Of a DNA stretch of 64,000 nt, positions 26,260 to 35,691 are shown in pieces; the first letter of the stretch is position 1; the number at the start of each line of letters is the position of its first letter. Position numbers and translations under genes: made by a program. The DNA lies in NCBI GenBank assembly GCA_033764055.1, contig JANRJI010000110.1, forward strand, positions 11,108 through 75,107, in the 5' to 3' direction. The notes under the pieces are model-generated. The model was not told the origin of the DNA. It ran no database searches and saw nothing but the letters and a program-made list of their open reading frames with translations. The stretch is from Ga0077555 sp033764055 (GTDB lineage Bacteria; Pseudomonadota; Alphaproteobacteria; Rhizobiales; Hyphomicrobiaceae).

Positions 26260-27264
26260 CTACTGCTTCGCCGGTGGCGTGCCGGGCATGTCGGAGCCGG
26301 AGCCCATCGGGCCGCCCATGCCGCGCCCCATCATGCCGCCATGACCCTGGTCATCCATCATGCCGCCGCCCTTGCCGCCGTGGCCGCGACCATGCCCATG
26401 GTGGCCGTGCCAGCCGCGGCCAGGCCTCTCGTCACGCGAGATGGTGCCGTCGCCGTTTGCGTCCATGCGGGCGAAGCGCTCGGCGGCCTTGCTCTGGAAC
26501 TGCTCGCGGGTGACGCGTCCGTCTGGGCCGGCGCCGTTCATGTGCGCGAACCGCTTGGCAGCGTACTCGACCATCTCCTTGCGGATGGCGTCGCGGTCGG
26601 CCTGGTCGATGACACCGTCCTTGTTTCTGTCGAGGCGGGCGAAATCGCGATCGGCCATCGCATCCACTTCCTCGCGTGTGACGGTGCCGTCCCTGTTGGC
26701 GTCGGCCTGCCTGAGCCAGCCCATGCCGCCCATCATGCGGCGGCCGTGCTTACCGCCCATACCGGCGCCGCCCTCGGCAATGGCATTGCGACCGCGCATC
26801 ATCGGCGGCAGGTCGGCGTCGTCGATCTTGCCATCGCTGTTGAGGTCCAACTCCGCAAAGCGGCGCGCGACCTCGGCGCGCATCTCGTCCTTGGCCACCT
26901 TGCCGTCGCGGTTGCCGTCGAAGCGGCGCAACTTCCGGTCGCCCATGCCGGCCATGTCATGATGGCGAGCATGGCGGGCGCTCATGCGCTCGTTGATCAT
27001 GCCCTCGATCTCGGCGGTATCGACGGTGCCGTCGCTGTTCCTGTCCAGCCGGCCGAACCGCTCGCGCATGCGGGCGTCGAACTCGTCCTTGGTCAGCGCC
27101 CGGCCGAAGCGGCCGTGCATGCCGCGACCGTCCTGGTCGCCGTGCATGCCCATCATATGGCCTCCGCCGTGCCCGCCGCGATGGCCCTGGGCCGAGACGG
27201 CGACGACCGCGCCGGTCACGAGCAGCGCACCGATGGCGCCGATGACGATCGCTCGCTTGGACAT
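26260..27264 (-). CDS. Secreted EF-hand protein with seven calcium-loop motifs
   Basis: 334 residues: a signal peptide (1-26, cleavage near VSAQG), a His/Gly/Met-rich stretch to about 52, then EF-hand loops starting near residues 74, 116, 140, 188, 212, 243 and 268. Loops such as DRNSDGTVDTAE, DANRDGTVTREE and DRNKDGVIDQAD match the 12-residue D-x-D/N-x-D-G pattern; the sixth (GPDGRVTREQ) is degenerate. The tail is again Gly/His/Met-rich, suggesting additional transition-metal binding. It lies upstream of the ECF sigma gene on the same strand. Calcium binding is very likely; a role in sensing or buffering metal for the module is inferred. Confidence 0.9.
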   Translation of the reverse strand: MSKRAIVIGAIGALLVTGAVVAVSAQGHRGGHGGGHMMGMHGDQDGRGMHGRFGRALTKDEFDARMRERFGRLDRNSDGTVDTAEIEGMINERMSARHARHHDMAGMGDRKLRRFDGNRDGKVAKDEMRAEVARRFAELDLNSDGKIDDADLPPMMRGRNAIAEGGAGMGGKHGRRMMGGMGWLRQADANRDGTVTREEVDAMADRDFARLDRNKDGVIDQADRDAIRKEMVEYAAKRFAHMNGAGPDGRVTREQFQSKAAERFARMDANGDGTISRDERPGRGWHGHHGHGRGHGGKGGGMMDDQGHGGMMGRGMGGPMGSGSDMPGTPPAKQ

Positions 27265-27363
27265 TTCTGGGTCTCCTTGGCTTGGCCGGACCAGCAGTGC
27301 CGGCACCGTGTCTATGCCCAGGAGAACGGCGACCGCCCGCCGATCCGTCGCAAGGTCGTCGGA

Positions 27364-30300
27364 TCAGACAACGAGGGTGTCGAAAAGCCGTGCGACGTCG
27401 TTGGTTGCGTCGGCAAGGCTTGCCTCGAGACGGGAGAAATCCGGCGCCTCGCCGACACGGGCGAGCAGCGCCTTGAGCCCGTCTGGCGACTTGTCGGGCA
27501 CGAACGGACCGTCGAGCGTCAGACGCAGGACCTGCGTCAGATTGTTGATCAGCGTCGCGGCAGGGATGAGGACGTCGGCATCGGCGGGCAAGAGCACGCC
27601 GCTCGCGGCGAGCTTGCTCAGGGCGCCGACGGTGCTCTGGTCGAGTATGGCGGGCTGCGCGGCCGCGTGCACCAGCTGCAGGTATTGGGCGATGAACTCG
27701 AGGTCGACAAGGCCGCCGCGCACCTGCTTCAGATCCCAGAGGTCGGTCGTCCCTTTCTGCTTGGCGATCAGCTCGCGCATCTCGTGCACGTCCTTGGCGA
27801 TCCTGCTCCGGTCTCGGGGTTGGACCAGCACGTGCCGGATGGCGGCCTCGACCTTGGCGACGAGGTCGGGGGGACCGGCGACGACCCGGGCACGAGTGAG
27901 GGCCAAATGCTCCCATGTCCACGCCTGGCCCGCCTGGTATTCGACGAAGCTCGAGAGCTGGGTCGCCACCGGCCCTTTCTGGCCCGATGGGCGCAGCCGC
28001 ATGTCCACCTCGTAGAGCGGTCCCTCCGCCGTAGGAACTGACAGCGCGCTGATCAGGCGCTGCGTGTAGCGGGCATAGTACTGGCTCGGCGCCAGCGGCC
28101 GCGCCCCGTCGGACTGGACGGCATCAGCGTCGAAATCGTAGACGACGATCAGATCGAGATCGGATGCGGCGGTCATCTCTCTGCCGCCGAGCTTGCCCAT
28201 CGCGATGACCGCGGCGCCGCCGCCTGGAACCCGTCCGTGCGCGCGCTGGAGCTCGGCCTCGACCCGCGCCACGAGTCCGGCGATCAGGTGCCCGGCGAGC
28301 GCCGCATAGGCCCCGCCGGCCTGGCCGGCCGAGATCGTTCCCGAAAGCACCCTGACGCCGATCAGGAACGATTGCTCGCTGCCGATGATGCGCGCCCGGT
28401 CCAGCGCCTCCTGCAGGTCGGTGCCCTCGCCGATGCCCGCCTCGACGATGCGCTTCAGCGCCTCACTGTCGGGGATCGTGCCGAAGAAGCCGGGGTCGAG
28501 CACCGCGTCGAGCACCCGCCGTCGGCGCCCGAGGATGCGGGCAAGCCGCGGCGCGGTGCCCATGATGTCGGCGACGAGGCGGAGCAGCGAGAAGAGCTGA
28601 ACCCCCGATGGCAGGTCGGCGAGGAAACGGTCGAAGCTGGCGAGTGCGCTGTCGGGGTCCGAGGTGCGGGCCAGCGCCTCGATCAGCAGCGGCTGCACCT
28701 CGGTCAGCAGCTCGCGCGCGCGAGGGGTCCGAACGGCTGGATAGCGGCCGTGGTGCCAGCCACGCACGGCGGCGACGACGTCGGAGGGTCGCTCGTAGCC
28801 CATACGGCCGAGCGCCTCGATCGTGCCCGGGTCGTCGGCCTCGCCGGCAAACACCATGTTGGCACCAGCCGCAGTGAGCTCCGGCGTCGCCTCGAAGAGG
28901 GCCGCGTAGTGTCCCTGCACCCGCTCGAGCCGCTCGACCAGCGCCGTCGAGAACGCCTCCGTCGTCCGGTAGCCGGAGAACCGGGCCAGCCGCTCGAGAT
29001 CGATCACGCTCGTCGGCAGCGTCTGCGTCTGCTCGTCGGCCAGCATCTGCAATCTGTGCTCGATTCGGCGCAGATAGGTGTAGGCCTCGGTCAGGTCGTC
29101 GACCACGGCGGGCCGGATCCAGCCGCGGCGGCTCAATCGGTCGAGTGCTCCGAGCGTCGTCGGCACCCGCAGGTCGGGCTGCCGCCCGCCCGCGATCAGT
29201 TGCTGCGTCTGTGCGAAGAACTCGATCTCGCGGATGCCGCCGCGTCCGACCTTGATGTTGTGTCCGGCCACGCCGATGGTGCCGAAGCCCTTGAAGGCAT
29301 GGATTTGCCGCTTCATGGCATGAATGTCGGCGATGGCTGCGAAATCGAGGTACTTGCGCCAGATGAACGGGGCGAGCTCGCGGAGCAGGCTGCGCCCCGC
29401 ATCCAGGTCGCCCGCGATCGGCCTCGCCTTGATCAGCGCGGCGCGCTCCCAGTTCTGGCCGAAGCTCTCGTAATAGTTGAGCGCCGCGTCGACCGAGATG
29501 GCCACCTGAGTTGCCCCCGGATCGGGACGCAGGCGCAGGTCGGTGCGGAACACATAGCCGTCACCGGTGCGCTCCTGCATCAACTTCACGAGGTCGCGGG
29601 TCATGCGGACAAAGAATGCCTGTGGCTCCTGTCCGTCCCTCAGGCGGCTCCGCAGCGGATCGAAGAATACGACGAGGTCGATGTCGCTCGAGTAGTTGAG
29701 CTCCCTGGCGCCGTGCTTGCCCATCGCGAGCACGATGTATCCCGACCCCGCTTCCGGCGCGTCCGTGTCAGAGGGCCGCCAGTCGCCGCGGGCTGCAGCC
29801 CGGGCGAAGAGGTAGCGGATGCTCGCGGCGACCGTAGCGTCCGCAGTGTCGGACAGGGCCTCGGTGATGCGCATCACGGGCCAAACGCCTCCCAGATCGG
29901 CGACGGCGAGCAGCAGTGCCACGTCGGCCTTGAGCCGGCGCAACAATTGCATTGCGTCCGCCAGCGACGCGGCAGCCGTCATCTCGGGACCGAGCGCTGC
30001 AAGGCACGCCGCGAGATATGCCTCGGGCGCGGCGTCGAGCAGCCGCACGAGCCGGGCCGGATCGCGCCTCACCAGACCCGTCAGGTAAGGCGAGCATCCG
30101 AGGATGCCGAGCAGCACGGTGGCGACCCGATGGTCGGCGGCGAGCGCGGCGAGGCGCGGCTGCCAGGGCTGTCCCTCGGACTCCGCCAGCAGGTCGCCGA
30201 GCATGGCCCGGGCACGGTCCTCGTCGTGCGGGGCGGGTCCCTCGACGAGACGCACGTGTAGTGGGCGGCAATCCGTTGTCTCGGCGGCCTCGAGCATCAT
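27364..30300 (-). CDS. glnE: Bifunctional glutamine synthetase adenylyltransferase/adenylyl-removing enzyme
   Basis: A 978-residue protein that adenylylates and deadenylylates glutamine synthetase, tuning its activity to nitrogen status through PII. It has two nucleotidyltransferase halves, with ELNYSSDIDLVVFFDP marking the N-terminal (adenylyl-removing) site and MTAASDLDLIVVYDFD the C-terminal (adenylylating) site. The tandem ATG at 30300/30297 overlaps the stop of the histidine kinase gene, so it is cotranscribed with the two-component system. The partner PII gene glnK lies 10 kb away in this window. Confidence 0.96.
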   Translation of the reverse strand: MMLEAAETTDCRPLHVRLVEGPAPHDEDRARAMLGDLLAESEGQPWQPRLAALAADHRVATVLLGILGCSPYLTGLVRRDPARLVRLLDAAPEAYLAACLAALGPEMTAAASLADAMQLLRRLKADVALLLAVADLGGVWPVMRITEALSDTADATVAASIRYLFARAAARGDWRPSDTDAPEAGSGYIVLAMGKHGARELNYSSDIDLVVFFDPLRSRLRDGQEPQAFFVRMTRDLVKLMQERTGDGYVFRTDLRLRPDPGATQVAISVDAALNYYESFGQNWERAALIKARPIAGDLDAGRSLLRELAPFIWRKYLDFAAIADIHAMKRQIHAFKGFGTIGVAGHNIKVGRGGIREIEFFAQTQQLIAGGRQPDLRVPTTLGALDRLSRRGWIRPAVVDDLTEAYTYLRRIEHRLQMLADEQTQTLPTSVIDLERLARFSGYRTTEAFSTALVERLERVQGHYAALFEATPELTAAGANMVFAGEADDPGTIEALGRMGYERPSDVVAAVRGWHHGRYPAVRTPRARELLTEVQPLLIEALARTSDPDSALASFDRFLADLPSGVQLFSLLRLVADIMGTAPRLARILGRRRRVLDAVLDPGFFGTIPDSEALKRIVEAGIGEGTDLQEALDRARIIGSEQSFLIGVRVLSGTISAGQAGGAYAALAGHLIAGLVARVEAELQRAHGRVPGGGAAVIAMGKLGGREMTAASDLDLIVVYDFDADAVQSDGARPLAPSQYYARYTQRLISALSVPTAEGPLYEVDMRLRPSGQKGPVATQLSSFVEYQAGQAWTWEHLALTRARVVAGPPDLVAKVEAAIRHVLVQPRDRSRIAKDVHEMRELIAKQKGTTDLWDLKQVRGGLVDLEFIAQYLQLVHAAAQPAILDQSTVGALSKLAASGVLLPADADVLIPAATLINNLTQVLRLTLDGPFVPDKSPDGLKALLARVGEAPDFSRLEASLADATNDVARLFDTLVV

Positions 30301-31784
30301 GCTTCCGTGGTCTCCTTTGCTGCGGCGCCCGCCGAGCTTGGCATGACGGCTGGCGCCGAGGCGAGCGGCAGCGTCAGCACGACCCGCAATCCCGGCTGGT
30401 TGTCCTCGAGGCGAACGGCCCCGCCGTGGAGCCGTGCAACTGCGGCGACGAGGCTCAACCCCAGCCCCGTACCCGGCTCGGATCGGCTCTCCTCGAGCCG
30501 CACGAAGCGCTTGAGGGCACGTTGGCGATCGGGGGCGGGGATGCCCGGGCCCCGGTCGGCGACAATGACGGCCGCAAACCGCCCCTCGGGGCGGACCTCG
30601 ATCCGGATCTCGCGCCGGGCGGCATCCACACCTGTGGCACGGCGTCCGTATTTGAGCGCATTGTCGATGAGATTGGTGATCACCTGCCCCACGAGCTGCC
30701 GATTGGCCGCCACGTGCAGTCGCTCCTCTGCATGGCACTCGAGCGCGAACCCGCTCTCCTCGGCGACAGGCTCGTAGAGCTCGGCGATGTCGTGGGCCAC
30801 GGCTGCAAGATCCAGCACCTCGAGCCTTTCCGGCGCGCTTCCCGCCTCGAGCCGGGCAATCAGCAGAAGTGCATTGAAGGTCTTGATGATCTCGTCGGCT
30901 TCCTCGATCACCCGCTCGAGGCCGTCGCGCCAGGCCGTCGCTCCCCGGGTGTCACCGAGGGCGGCTTCGGCCCGGTTGCGCAAACGGTTGAGCGGCGTCC
31001 TCAGGTCGTGGGCGATGTTGTCGGACACCTCTCTGAGGCCGGTCATCAGCCGCTCGATGCGTCCGAGCATCTCGTTCAGCCGGGCGGCAAGCCGGTCGAG
31101 CTCGTCGCCCGAGCCGTCGAGCGGGATGCGTCCCGTGAGATCACCACCCATGATTGCCGCGCTGGCCGCACCCATCTGTTCGATCCGGCCCAGGACGTGG
31201 CGCGACAGGAACAGTCCGCCGCCGAGCCCGAGGAGCGCCAGCAACCCGGCTCCGAGGCCGATGCTGCGGTAGATCGCCAGCAGCAGGGTGCGCTGATCCT
31301 CGATGTCGCGGGCGACGACCAGCGTCGCTTGCCCATCGATATCGATCAGCACCCCCGCCGCGATGCGCCGGCCTAGCTCGTCAGGCGCAACGGGCACGTA
31401 TCGGAACGTGCCGCTGCGCTTGCCGCCCCCCTCGAAGGCCGACGGCAATGCCGCGAGATTGCCGGCCCGGATGCGCCCGCTTTCGTCTTCGAGCCTGTAA
31501 AGGGCGGTCCCGCGAGCGGCGCTGCGATCTGTGACGGCTTGCGCCAGTCCGTCGAGCCCGCGCGTGCCGAGCTCGTGCCTCAGCTCCCTGATGTCCGTGT
31601 CGATAGCCGCGCTCGTGGCCCGGGTCAGGACGGTGTTGGCATGCCATCCGACGATGCCGATGACGGCTGCGGCGACGCCGGCGAGCAGCAGAACCAGCGC
31701 GAGGGTGCGTTGGAACACCGTCGAGCGCAGCAGAATGCCGACAGGGCGGCTCGCAAAGGCGCTGCCTTCGTCGGGCCTGCTCAT
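30297..31784 (-). CDS. Sensor histidine kinase
   Basis: 495 residues: transmembrane helices at about 26-48 and 168-193 flank a periplasmic sensor of roughly 120 residues, then HAMP (194-246), a HisKA dimerisation domain with the phospho-accepting H259 in NIAHDLRTPLNRL, and an ATPase domain with NLIDNALKYG, ADRGPGIP and GTGLGLSLV boxes. The sensor has no recognised fold. It pairs with the response regulator 107 bases upstream and overlaps glnE downstream. The nearby Do-type protease suggests envelope stress as the cue, by context only. Confidence 0.94.
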   Translation of the reverse strand: MSRPDEGSAFASRPVGILLRSTVFQRTLALVLLLAGVAAAVIGIVGWHANTVLTRATSAAIDTDIRELRHELGTRGLDGLAQAVTDRSAARGTALYRLEDESGRIRAGNLAALPSAFEGGGKRSGTFRYVPVAPDELGRRIAAGVLIDIDGQATLVVARDIEDQRTLLLAIYRSIGLGAGLLALLGLGGGLFLSRHVLGRIEQMGAASAAIMGGDLTGRIPLDGSGDELDRLAARLNEMLGRIERLMTGLREVSDNIAHDLRTPLNRLRNRAEAALGDTRGATAWRDGLERVIEEADEIIKTFNALLLIARLEAGSAPERLEVLDLAAVAHDIAELYEPVAEESGFALECHAEERLHVAANRQLVGQVITNLIDNALKYGRRATGVDAARREIRIEVRPEGRFAAVIVADRGPGIPAPDRQRALKRFVRLEESRSEPGTGLGLSLVAAVARLHGGAVRLEDNQPGLRVVLTLPLASAPAVMPSSAGAAAKETTEA

Positions 31785-31891
31785 TGCGCCTCATCAGGGT
31801 TTTGCGTTGGGCTGTTCCGGCTCCGACTTCTGCCTTCCGCCGCGCCACGTGTCAGAGGAGATGTCGGAGCCATGAGCAACGAGACGCCACA

Positions 31892-32572
31892 CTAGTTGGC
31901 GCCGTCCCGGATCATGTATCCGGCGCCGCGGACCGTGTGCAGCAGGGGGCTGTCGAAACCCTTGTCGATCTTGCCGCGCAGGCGGGAGATGTGCACGTCG
32001 ATGACGTTCGTCTGAGGGTCGAAGTGATAGTCCCAGACGTTCTCCAGGAGCATCGTTCTCGTCACCACCTGCCCGGCGTTGCGCATAAGGTACTCGAGCA
32101 GACGAAACTCCCGTGGCTGCAGCGGGATGGCCTGGCCGCCACGTGACACCTTGTGCGTCAGCCGATCGAGGATGAGGTCGCCGACCGCATAGCGGGTGGC
32201 TGTCTCCTCGGGTGAGGCCCTCCTGGCGAGCGCCTCGATGCGGGCGAGCAACTCGGTCAGCGCGAACGGCTTCGTCAGGTAGTCGTCACCCCCCGCCTTG
32301 AGGCCCTTGACCCGGTCGTCCACCTCGCCGAGTGCCGAGAGAATCAGCACCGGCGTCCTGACGCTGGCAGCCCGTATGGCTTGGATCACGGAAAGACCAT
32401 CGCGCCCCGGCAGCATGCGATCCATGATGATCATGTCGAAGCCGCCGGCGAGCGCCATGTCGAGGCCGCTGTCGCCGTCGCTGGCGATCTCTGCCGCGTG
32501 ACCGCTCTCCTTCAGCCCGCGCTGCACGAAACGGGCGATCTCGCGATCGTCCTCGACGACGAGAACCCTCAT
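31892..32572 (-). CDS. OmpR/PhoB-family response regulator
   Basis: 226 residues: a receiver domain with the acidic pair E7/D8/D9, phospho-acceptor D51 in MIIMDRMLPG and the K of YLTKPF, then a winged-helix DNA-binding domain with VISRLRGKIDKG-like recognition helix and the TVRGAGYMI hairpin at the end. It is the partner of the kinase just downstream. I chose the ATG at 32572 (MRVLVVEDD); the upstream 38 codons in frame lack family character. Its likely targets include htrA immediately upstream. Confidence 0.94.
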   Translation of the reverse strand: MRVLVVEDDREIARFVQRGLKESGHAAEIASDGDSGLDMALAGGFDMIIMDRMLPGRDGLSVIQAIRAASVRTPVLILSALGEVDDRVKGLKAGGDDYLTKPFALTELLARIEALARRASPEETATRYAVGDLILDRLTHKVSRGGQAIPLQPREFRLLEYLMRNAGQVVTRTMLLENVWDYHFDPQTNVIDVHISRLRGKIDKGFDSPLLHTVRGAGYMIRDGAN

Positions 32573-32621
32573 GCGGCGCTCCCGCTGGTTTGCCCTTCGA
32601 CCCGACCCGCTCTCGACGGCC

Positions 32622-32652
32622 GGGGGCGTGCCCTCGTCGAAGGCACGCCCCC
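32622..32652. terminator. Perfect hairpin between htrA-like gene and response regulator
   Basis: Eleven-base perfect arms (32622-32632 and 32642-32652) with a nine-base loop, 36 bases downstream of the protease stop and 50 bases upstream of the response-regulator start, all on the minus strand. It probably ends or attenuates the protease transcript. There is no T-tract, so efficiency is uncertain. Confidence 0.5.
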
Positions 32653-32687
32653 AGTCCGACACGATCGCTCCGGTCTTCGGGACCAAT

Positions 32688-34244
32688 CTAGCCGGCCTTC
32701 ATCTGGATTGCCACGAAGCGCGTTCCGTCGCCTTGCTTGATGCGGAGCAGCACGGCCTTGCGATTGGCCTCTTGCGCCTTCTTCACGCCAGCCGCCACGT
32801 CGTCCGCCGTCCGCACAGGCTGGCCCTGCACCTCGAGGATGATGTCGCCCGACTTGAGGCCCTTGAGCGCCGCATCGGACTGCCCGTCGACCTCCTTGAT
32901 GACGACGCCACCGCTGCCGTCCTTGACATTGCGTCCGGCCGCCTCTGTGGAAAGGGTGAGGCCGAGCTGGGTGAGCTCCGTCGTTCCCTGCTCCTTGGCG
33001 GGCGGCGCCGCCGCAACCTGCGGATCCGACGGGAACGTGCCAAGCTTGACCGAGACAGTCTCGGTCTTGCCGTAGCGGCTGATCTCGAGCGAAACGGTGG
33101 TGGCGGGGGCGAACTCCGCGATCTTGCGGGCGAGGTCGCGGCTGTTCTCGATCTTCGACCCGTTGACCGCCATGACGACGTCGCCGGCCTTCAGAGCCGT
33201 CGACGATGCCGGACCGCCCGCGGTGATCTCGTTGATCAGTGCGCCGCGCGGCTCCTTCAGCCCGAGGCTCGCGGCCTTGTCCTCGTCGACGCTCTCGATC
33301 TTCACGCCGAGCCAGCCGCGGCTGACCGTCTTGTTGACCTTGAGCTGCTCGACGACATCGCGCGCCGTTTTCGCCGGTATGGCGAAGGCGATGCCGACGT
33401 TCCCGCCGGACGGGCTATAGATGGCCGTGTTGACGCCGACCACCTCGCCGTCGAGGTTGAAGGTCGGGCCGCCCGAGTTGCCGCGGTTCACTGCGGCGTC
33501 GATCTGCATGAAGTCGTAAGGGCCCGAGCCGATGTCGCGGCTGAGCGCCGAGACAATGCCGGCCGTGACAGTCCCGCCGAGCCCGAAGGGATTGCCGACG
33601 GCCAGCACCCAATCGCCGACCCGAACCGGCTTGTCGGCGAACTTCACGAACGGCAGCGCACCCTTCGCGTTGGTGATCTTCAGGAGGGCCACGTCGGTTC
33701 GCGGGTCGGTGCCGATCAGGTCGGCGTCGAGCTTCTCCCGCTCGTCGAAGCTCACCTGGATCTTGCTGGCGCCGGTGACGACGTGGTTGTTGGTGACGAC
33801 GTAGCCGTCTGCCGTGATCACGAACCCCGAGCCCTGCGCCATGGCGCGGCGCTGCGGCGACTGCGGCGGGGTGCCGAACTCCTTCGGCAGGTTCTTGAAG
33901 AACTCGTTCAGGGGATGGTCGTCCGGCAGGTCCGGGAACCCGTCACGGCCGTTGCGGCCTTTGCCCGCGACCTTCGCCCCGCCGCCGGCGGTGACATGGA
34001 TGCTGACGACCGAGGGTTTCACCCGCTCGACGATGTCGGCGAAGGTGAGAGGCGCGCGGCCGAACGGCGTCTGGATGCCGGCTGCCGTATCCGGGCGCTG
34101 GGCGAGTGCGGAGGGGGGCCCGGCGAGCACCAGCGCGCCCAGGCCAGCAGCGGCAAGCAGGGCGGCAGGCACGAGGCGGCTCGCGCTCTGCCGACGCACC
34201 GCGCCCGGCGCCGAACGGGGGGTGCTCGAAGGGATCGTCGTCAT
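32688..34244 (-). CDS. Do-family periplasmic serine protease (HtrA/DegP type)
   Basis: 518 residues: a signal sequence (hydrophobic stretch about 24-42, cleavage near ALAQ), trypsin-like domain with catalytic H154 (VTNNHVV), D184 (RTDVALLKI) and S257 (NRGNSGGP), then two PDZ domains (about 290-380 and 415-510). It degrades or refolds misfolded periplasmic proteins. The ATG at 34244 has GAGAGG upstream; a start 15 codons earlier is less likely. It heads a minus-strand series with the two-component system and glnE, and is divergent from a second, trypsin-like protein. Confidence 0.94.
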   Translation of the reverse strand: MTTIPSSTPRSAPGAVRRQSASRLVPAALLAAAGLGALVLAGPPSALAQRPDTAAGIQTPFGRAPLTFADIVERVKPSVVSIHVTAGGGAKVAGKGRNGRDGFPDLPDDHPLNEFFKNLPKEFGTPPQSPQRRAMAQGSGFVITADGYVVTNNHVVTGASKIQVSFDEREKLDADLIGTDPRTDVALLKITNAKGALPFVKFADKPVRVGDWVLAVGNPFGLGGTVTAGIVSALSRDIGSGPYDFMQIDAAVNRGNSGGPTFNLDGEVVGVNTAIYSPSGGNVGIAFAIPAKTARDVVEQLKVNKTVSRGWLGVKIESVDEDKAASLGLKEPRGALINEITAGGPASSTALKAGDVVMAVNGSKIENSRDLARKIAEFAPATTVSLEISRYGKTETVSVKLGTFPSDPQVAAAPPAKEQGTTELTQLGLTLSTEAAGRNVKDGSGGVVIKEVDGQSDAALKGLKSGDIILEVQGQPVRTADDVAAGVKKAQEANRKAVLLRIKQGDGTRFVAIQMKAG

Positions 34245-34394
34245 TGATGGTAACCTCTCGCGTTCGTTCGGCTCATTCGCGCCGCACACGATGTGATATA
34301 GATGCGATAGCCTTACGGCGGCCTTGCGGGCCGATTAATCTTTGGTAATTCCGACGAGGCAGTCTCTCCCGAGCCGAAACCGAGGGTGGGGTCG

Positions 34395-35639
34395 ATGATG
34401 AAGGCGCCAGCCGGCGTGCCTGCTGCAGGGGCTATCGGACGCACGGTATCAGCCTTGCGCCGCCGCTGGGCGCTGGCTTTGGCGGCGCTGGCCGCATGGC
34501 CGTCGCCGCTGCTCGCAGGGCCGGGAGTGCTGGCCCCGCCAAGCGCCGCGCCGGTGCTGGTGACACCCATCGCGGTCTTCGGCACCGACGACCGCGTGGC
34601 CCCGCCGGCCCGGTATGGCCATGTCGCCGAGCATATCGGGCTCTTCTTCTCCAATCCGGCACGCACCGTGTGCACCGCGTTCTGCGTCGCCCCCAACATC
34701 GTCGCCACGGCGGCCCATTGCCTCGCCCAGCCGGGCGGCAAGCCGGCGCGCATCGCCGACTTCATGTTCGCACGCGGCTACGATCGCGTCCGGGAGTTCG
34801 CTCGCGTCGAAGGGCACGCTGCCAATGCCGCGAACCAGAGCGTGATGAGCGGAGACTTCCAGCATCGCGTCAAGCCGCCGATCGATGCGGCCAACGACTG
34901 GGCTCTCGTGCGCCTCAGCCGCAACGCCTGTCCCGGCAACGGTCTCGCAATCCTGCCGATGCCGGCCGATCAGATCATGAATGCGGCCAAGGCGGGGAAG
35001 GTGTTTCAGCTCTCCTACCACCGGGACTGGACCCAATGGCGGCTCGCCTACTCCACGCCGTGCCACGTGGGGCGCGATTTCCAGGCTGCAGGGTGGTCCT
35101 CGATCGCCCCAGATTTCCTGTCCGCCGACCAGATGATTCTTCACCATTGCGACACGGGCGGCGCCTCCTCGGGCTCGCCCATGCTGGTGGAGACCAAGGC
35201 CGGGGTCGCCGTCGTTGGAATCAATGTCGGCACCTACGTCCAGTCGAAGATCCTGAGTGATCGCGGCCAGGTCACGTTGCGCGAGCGTGCCGAGACCGTT
35301 GCCAACACCGCCGTCAACGCCGCCGTGTTCGCCGAGCATGTCGATCGTCTGAGGTCGGCCACCATCCTCGGCTCGAGCCAGCAGATCCGCTCCCTGCAGG
35401 AGCGGCTCGCAGCCCGCAGCCTCTACAACCACCGCATCGACGGCAGCTACGGGCCGGGTCTCAGGGCGGCCATCGAGGGCTTCGAGCGCGAGAACCGCCT
35501 TCCGGTGACGGGGCTGGCTACGGCCGACCTGCTGAAACGCCTCGACGGACAGGCGCCGGGCGGGCTCGGTCGGGTTGCGCCGTCGAGTGCACCTCATTCG
35601 GGGACATCCCCGGCCGCAGCGCCGGCGCCACGTCACTGA
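34395..35639 (+). CDS. Exported trypsin-like serine protease with peptidoglycan-binding domain
   Basis: 414 residues. An N-terminal signal region (hydrophobic about 24-42, cleavage near LLAG) precedes a chymotrypsin-fold domain with H108 (TAAHC), D168 (NDWALVRL) and S259 (GGASSGSP). The S-S-G-S-P form of the serine motif is like glutamyl-endopeptidase-type bacterial proteases. The C-terminal region (about 330-390, QIRSLQERLAARSLYN onward) matches the peptidoglycan-binding domain 1 repeat, so it is probably held in the cell wall. GAGGGTGGGG precedes the tandem ATG at 34395/34398. It faces the Do-type protease across a short divergent region. Confidence 0.82.
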   Translation: MMKAPAGVPAAGAIGRTVSALRRRWALALAALAAWPSPLLAGPGVLAPPSAAPVLVTPIAVFGTDDRVAPPARYGHVAEHIGLFFSNPARTVCTAFCVAPNIVATAAHCLAQPGGKPARIADFMFARGYDRVREFARVEGHAANAANQSVMSGDFQHRVKPPIDAANDWALVRLSRNACPGNGLAILPMPADQIMNAAKAGKVFQLSYHRDWTQWRLAYSTPCHVGRDFQAAGWSSIAPDFLSADQMILHHCDTGGASSGSPMLVETKAGVAVVGINVGTYVQSKILSDRGQVTLRERAETVANTAVNAAVFAEHVDRLRSATILGSSQQIRSLQERLAARSLYNHRIDGSYGPGLRAAIEGFERENRLPVTGLATADLLKRLDGQAPGGLGRVAPSSAPHSGTSPAAAPAPRH

Positions 35640-35691
35640 CCGGTCGGCCATCCGGGCGGCCGCCGGCGAGGCAACATCAAGCAGACTGGAG

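Noticed and set aside
25240..28041. Plus-strand open frame of about 930 codons
   Set aside because: It crosses the antisense of four clear genes (anti-sigma, sigma, EF-hand, glnE end) and lacks protein family character.
28237..30261. Plus-strand open frame of about 670 codons opposite glnE
   Set aside because: Antisense of a well-defined gene; no recognisable domain.
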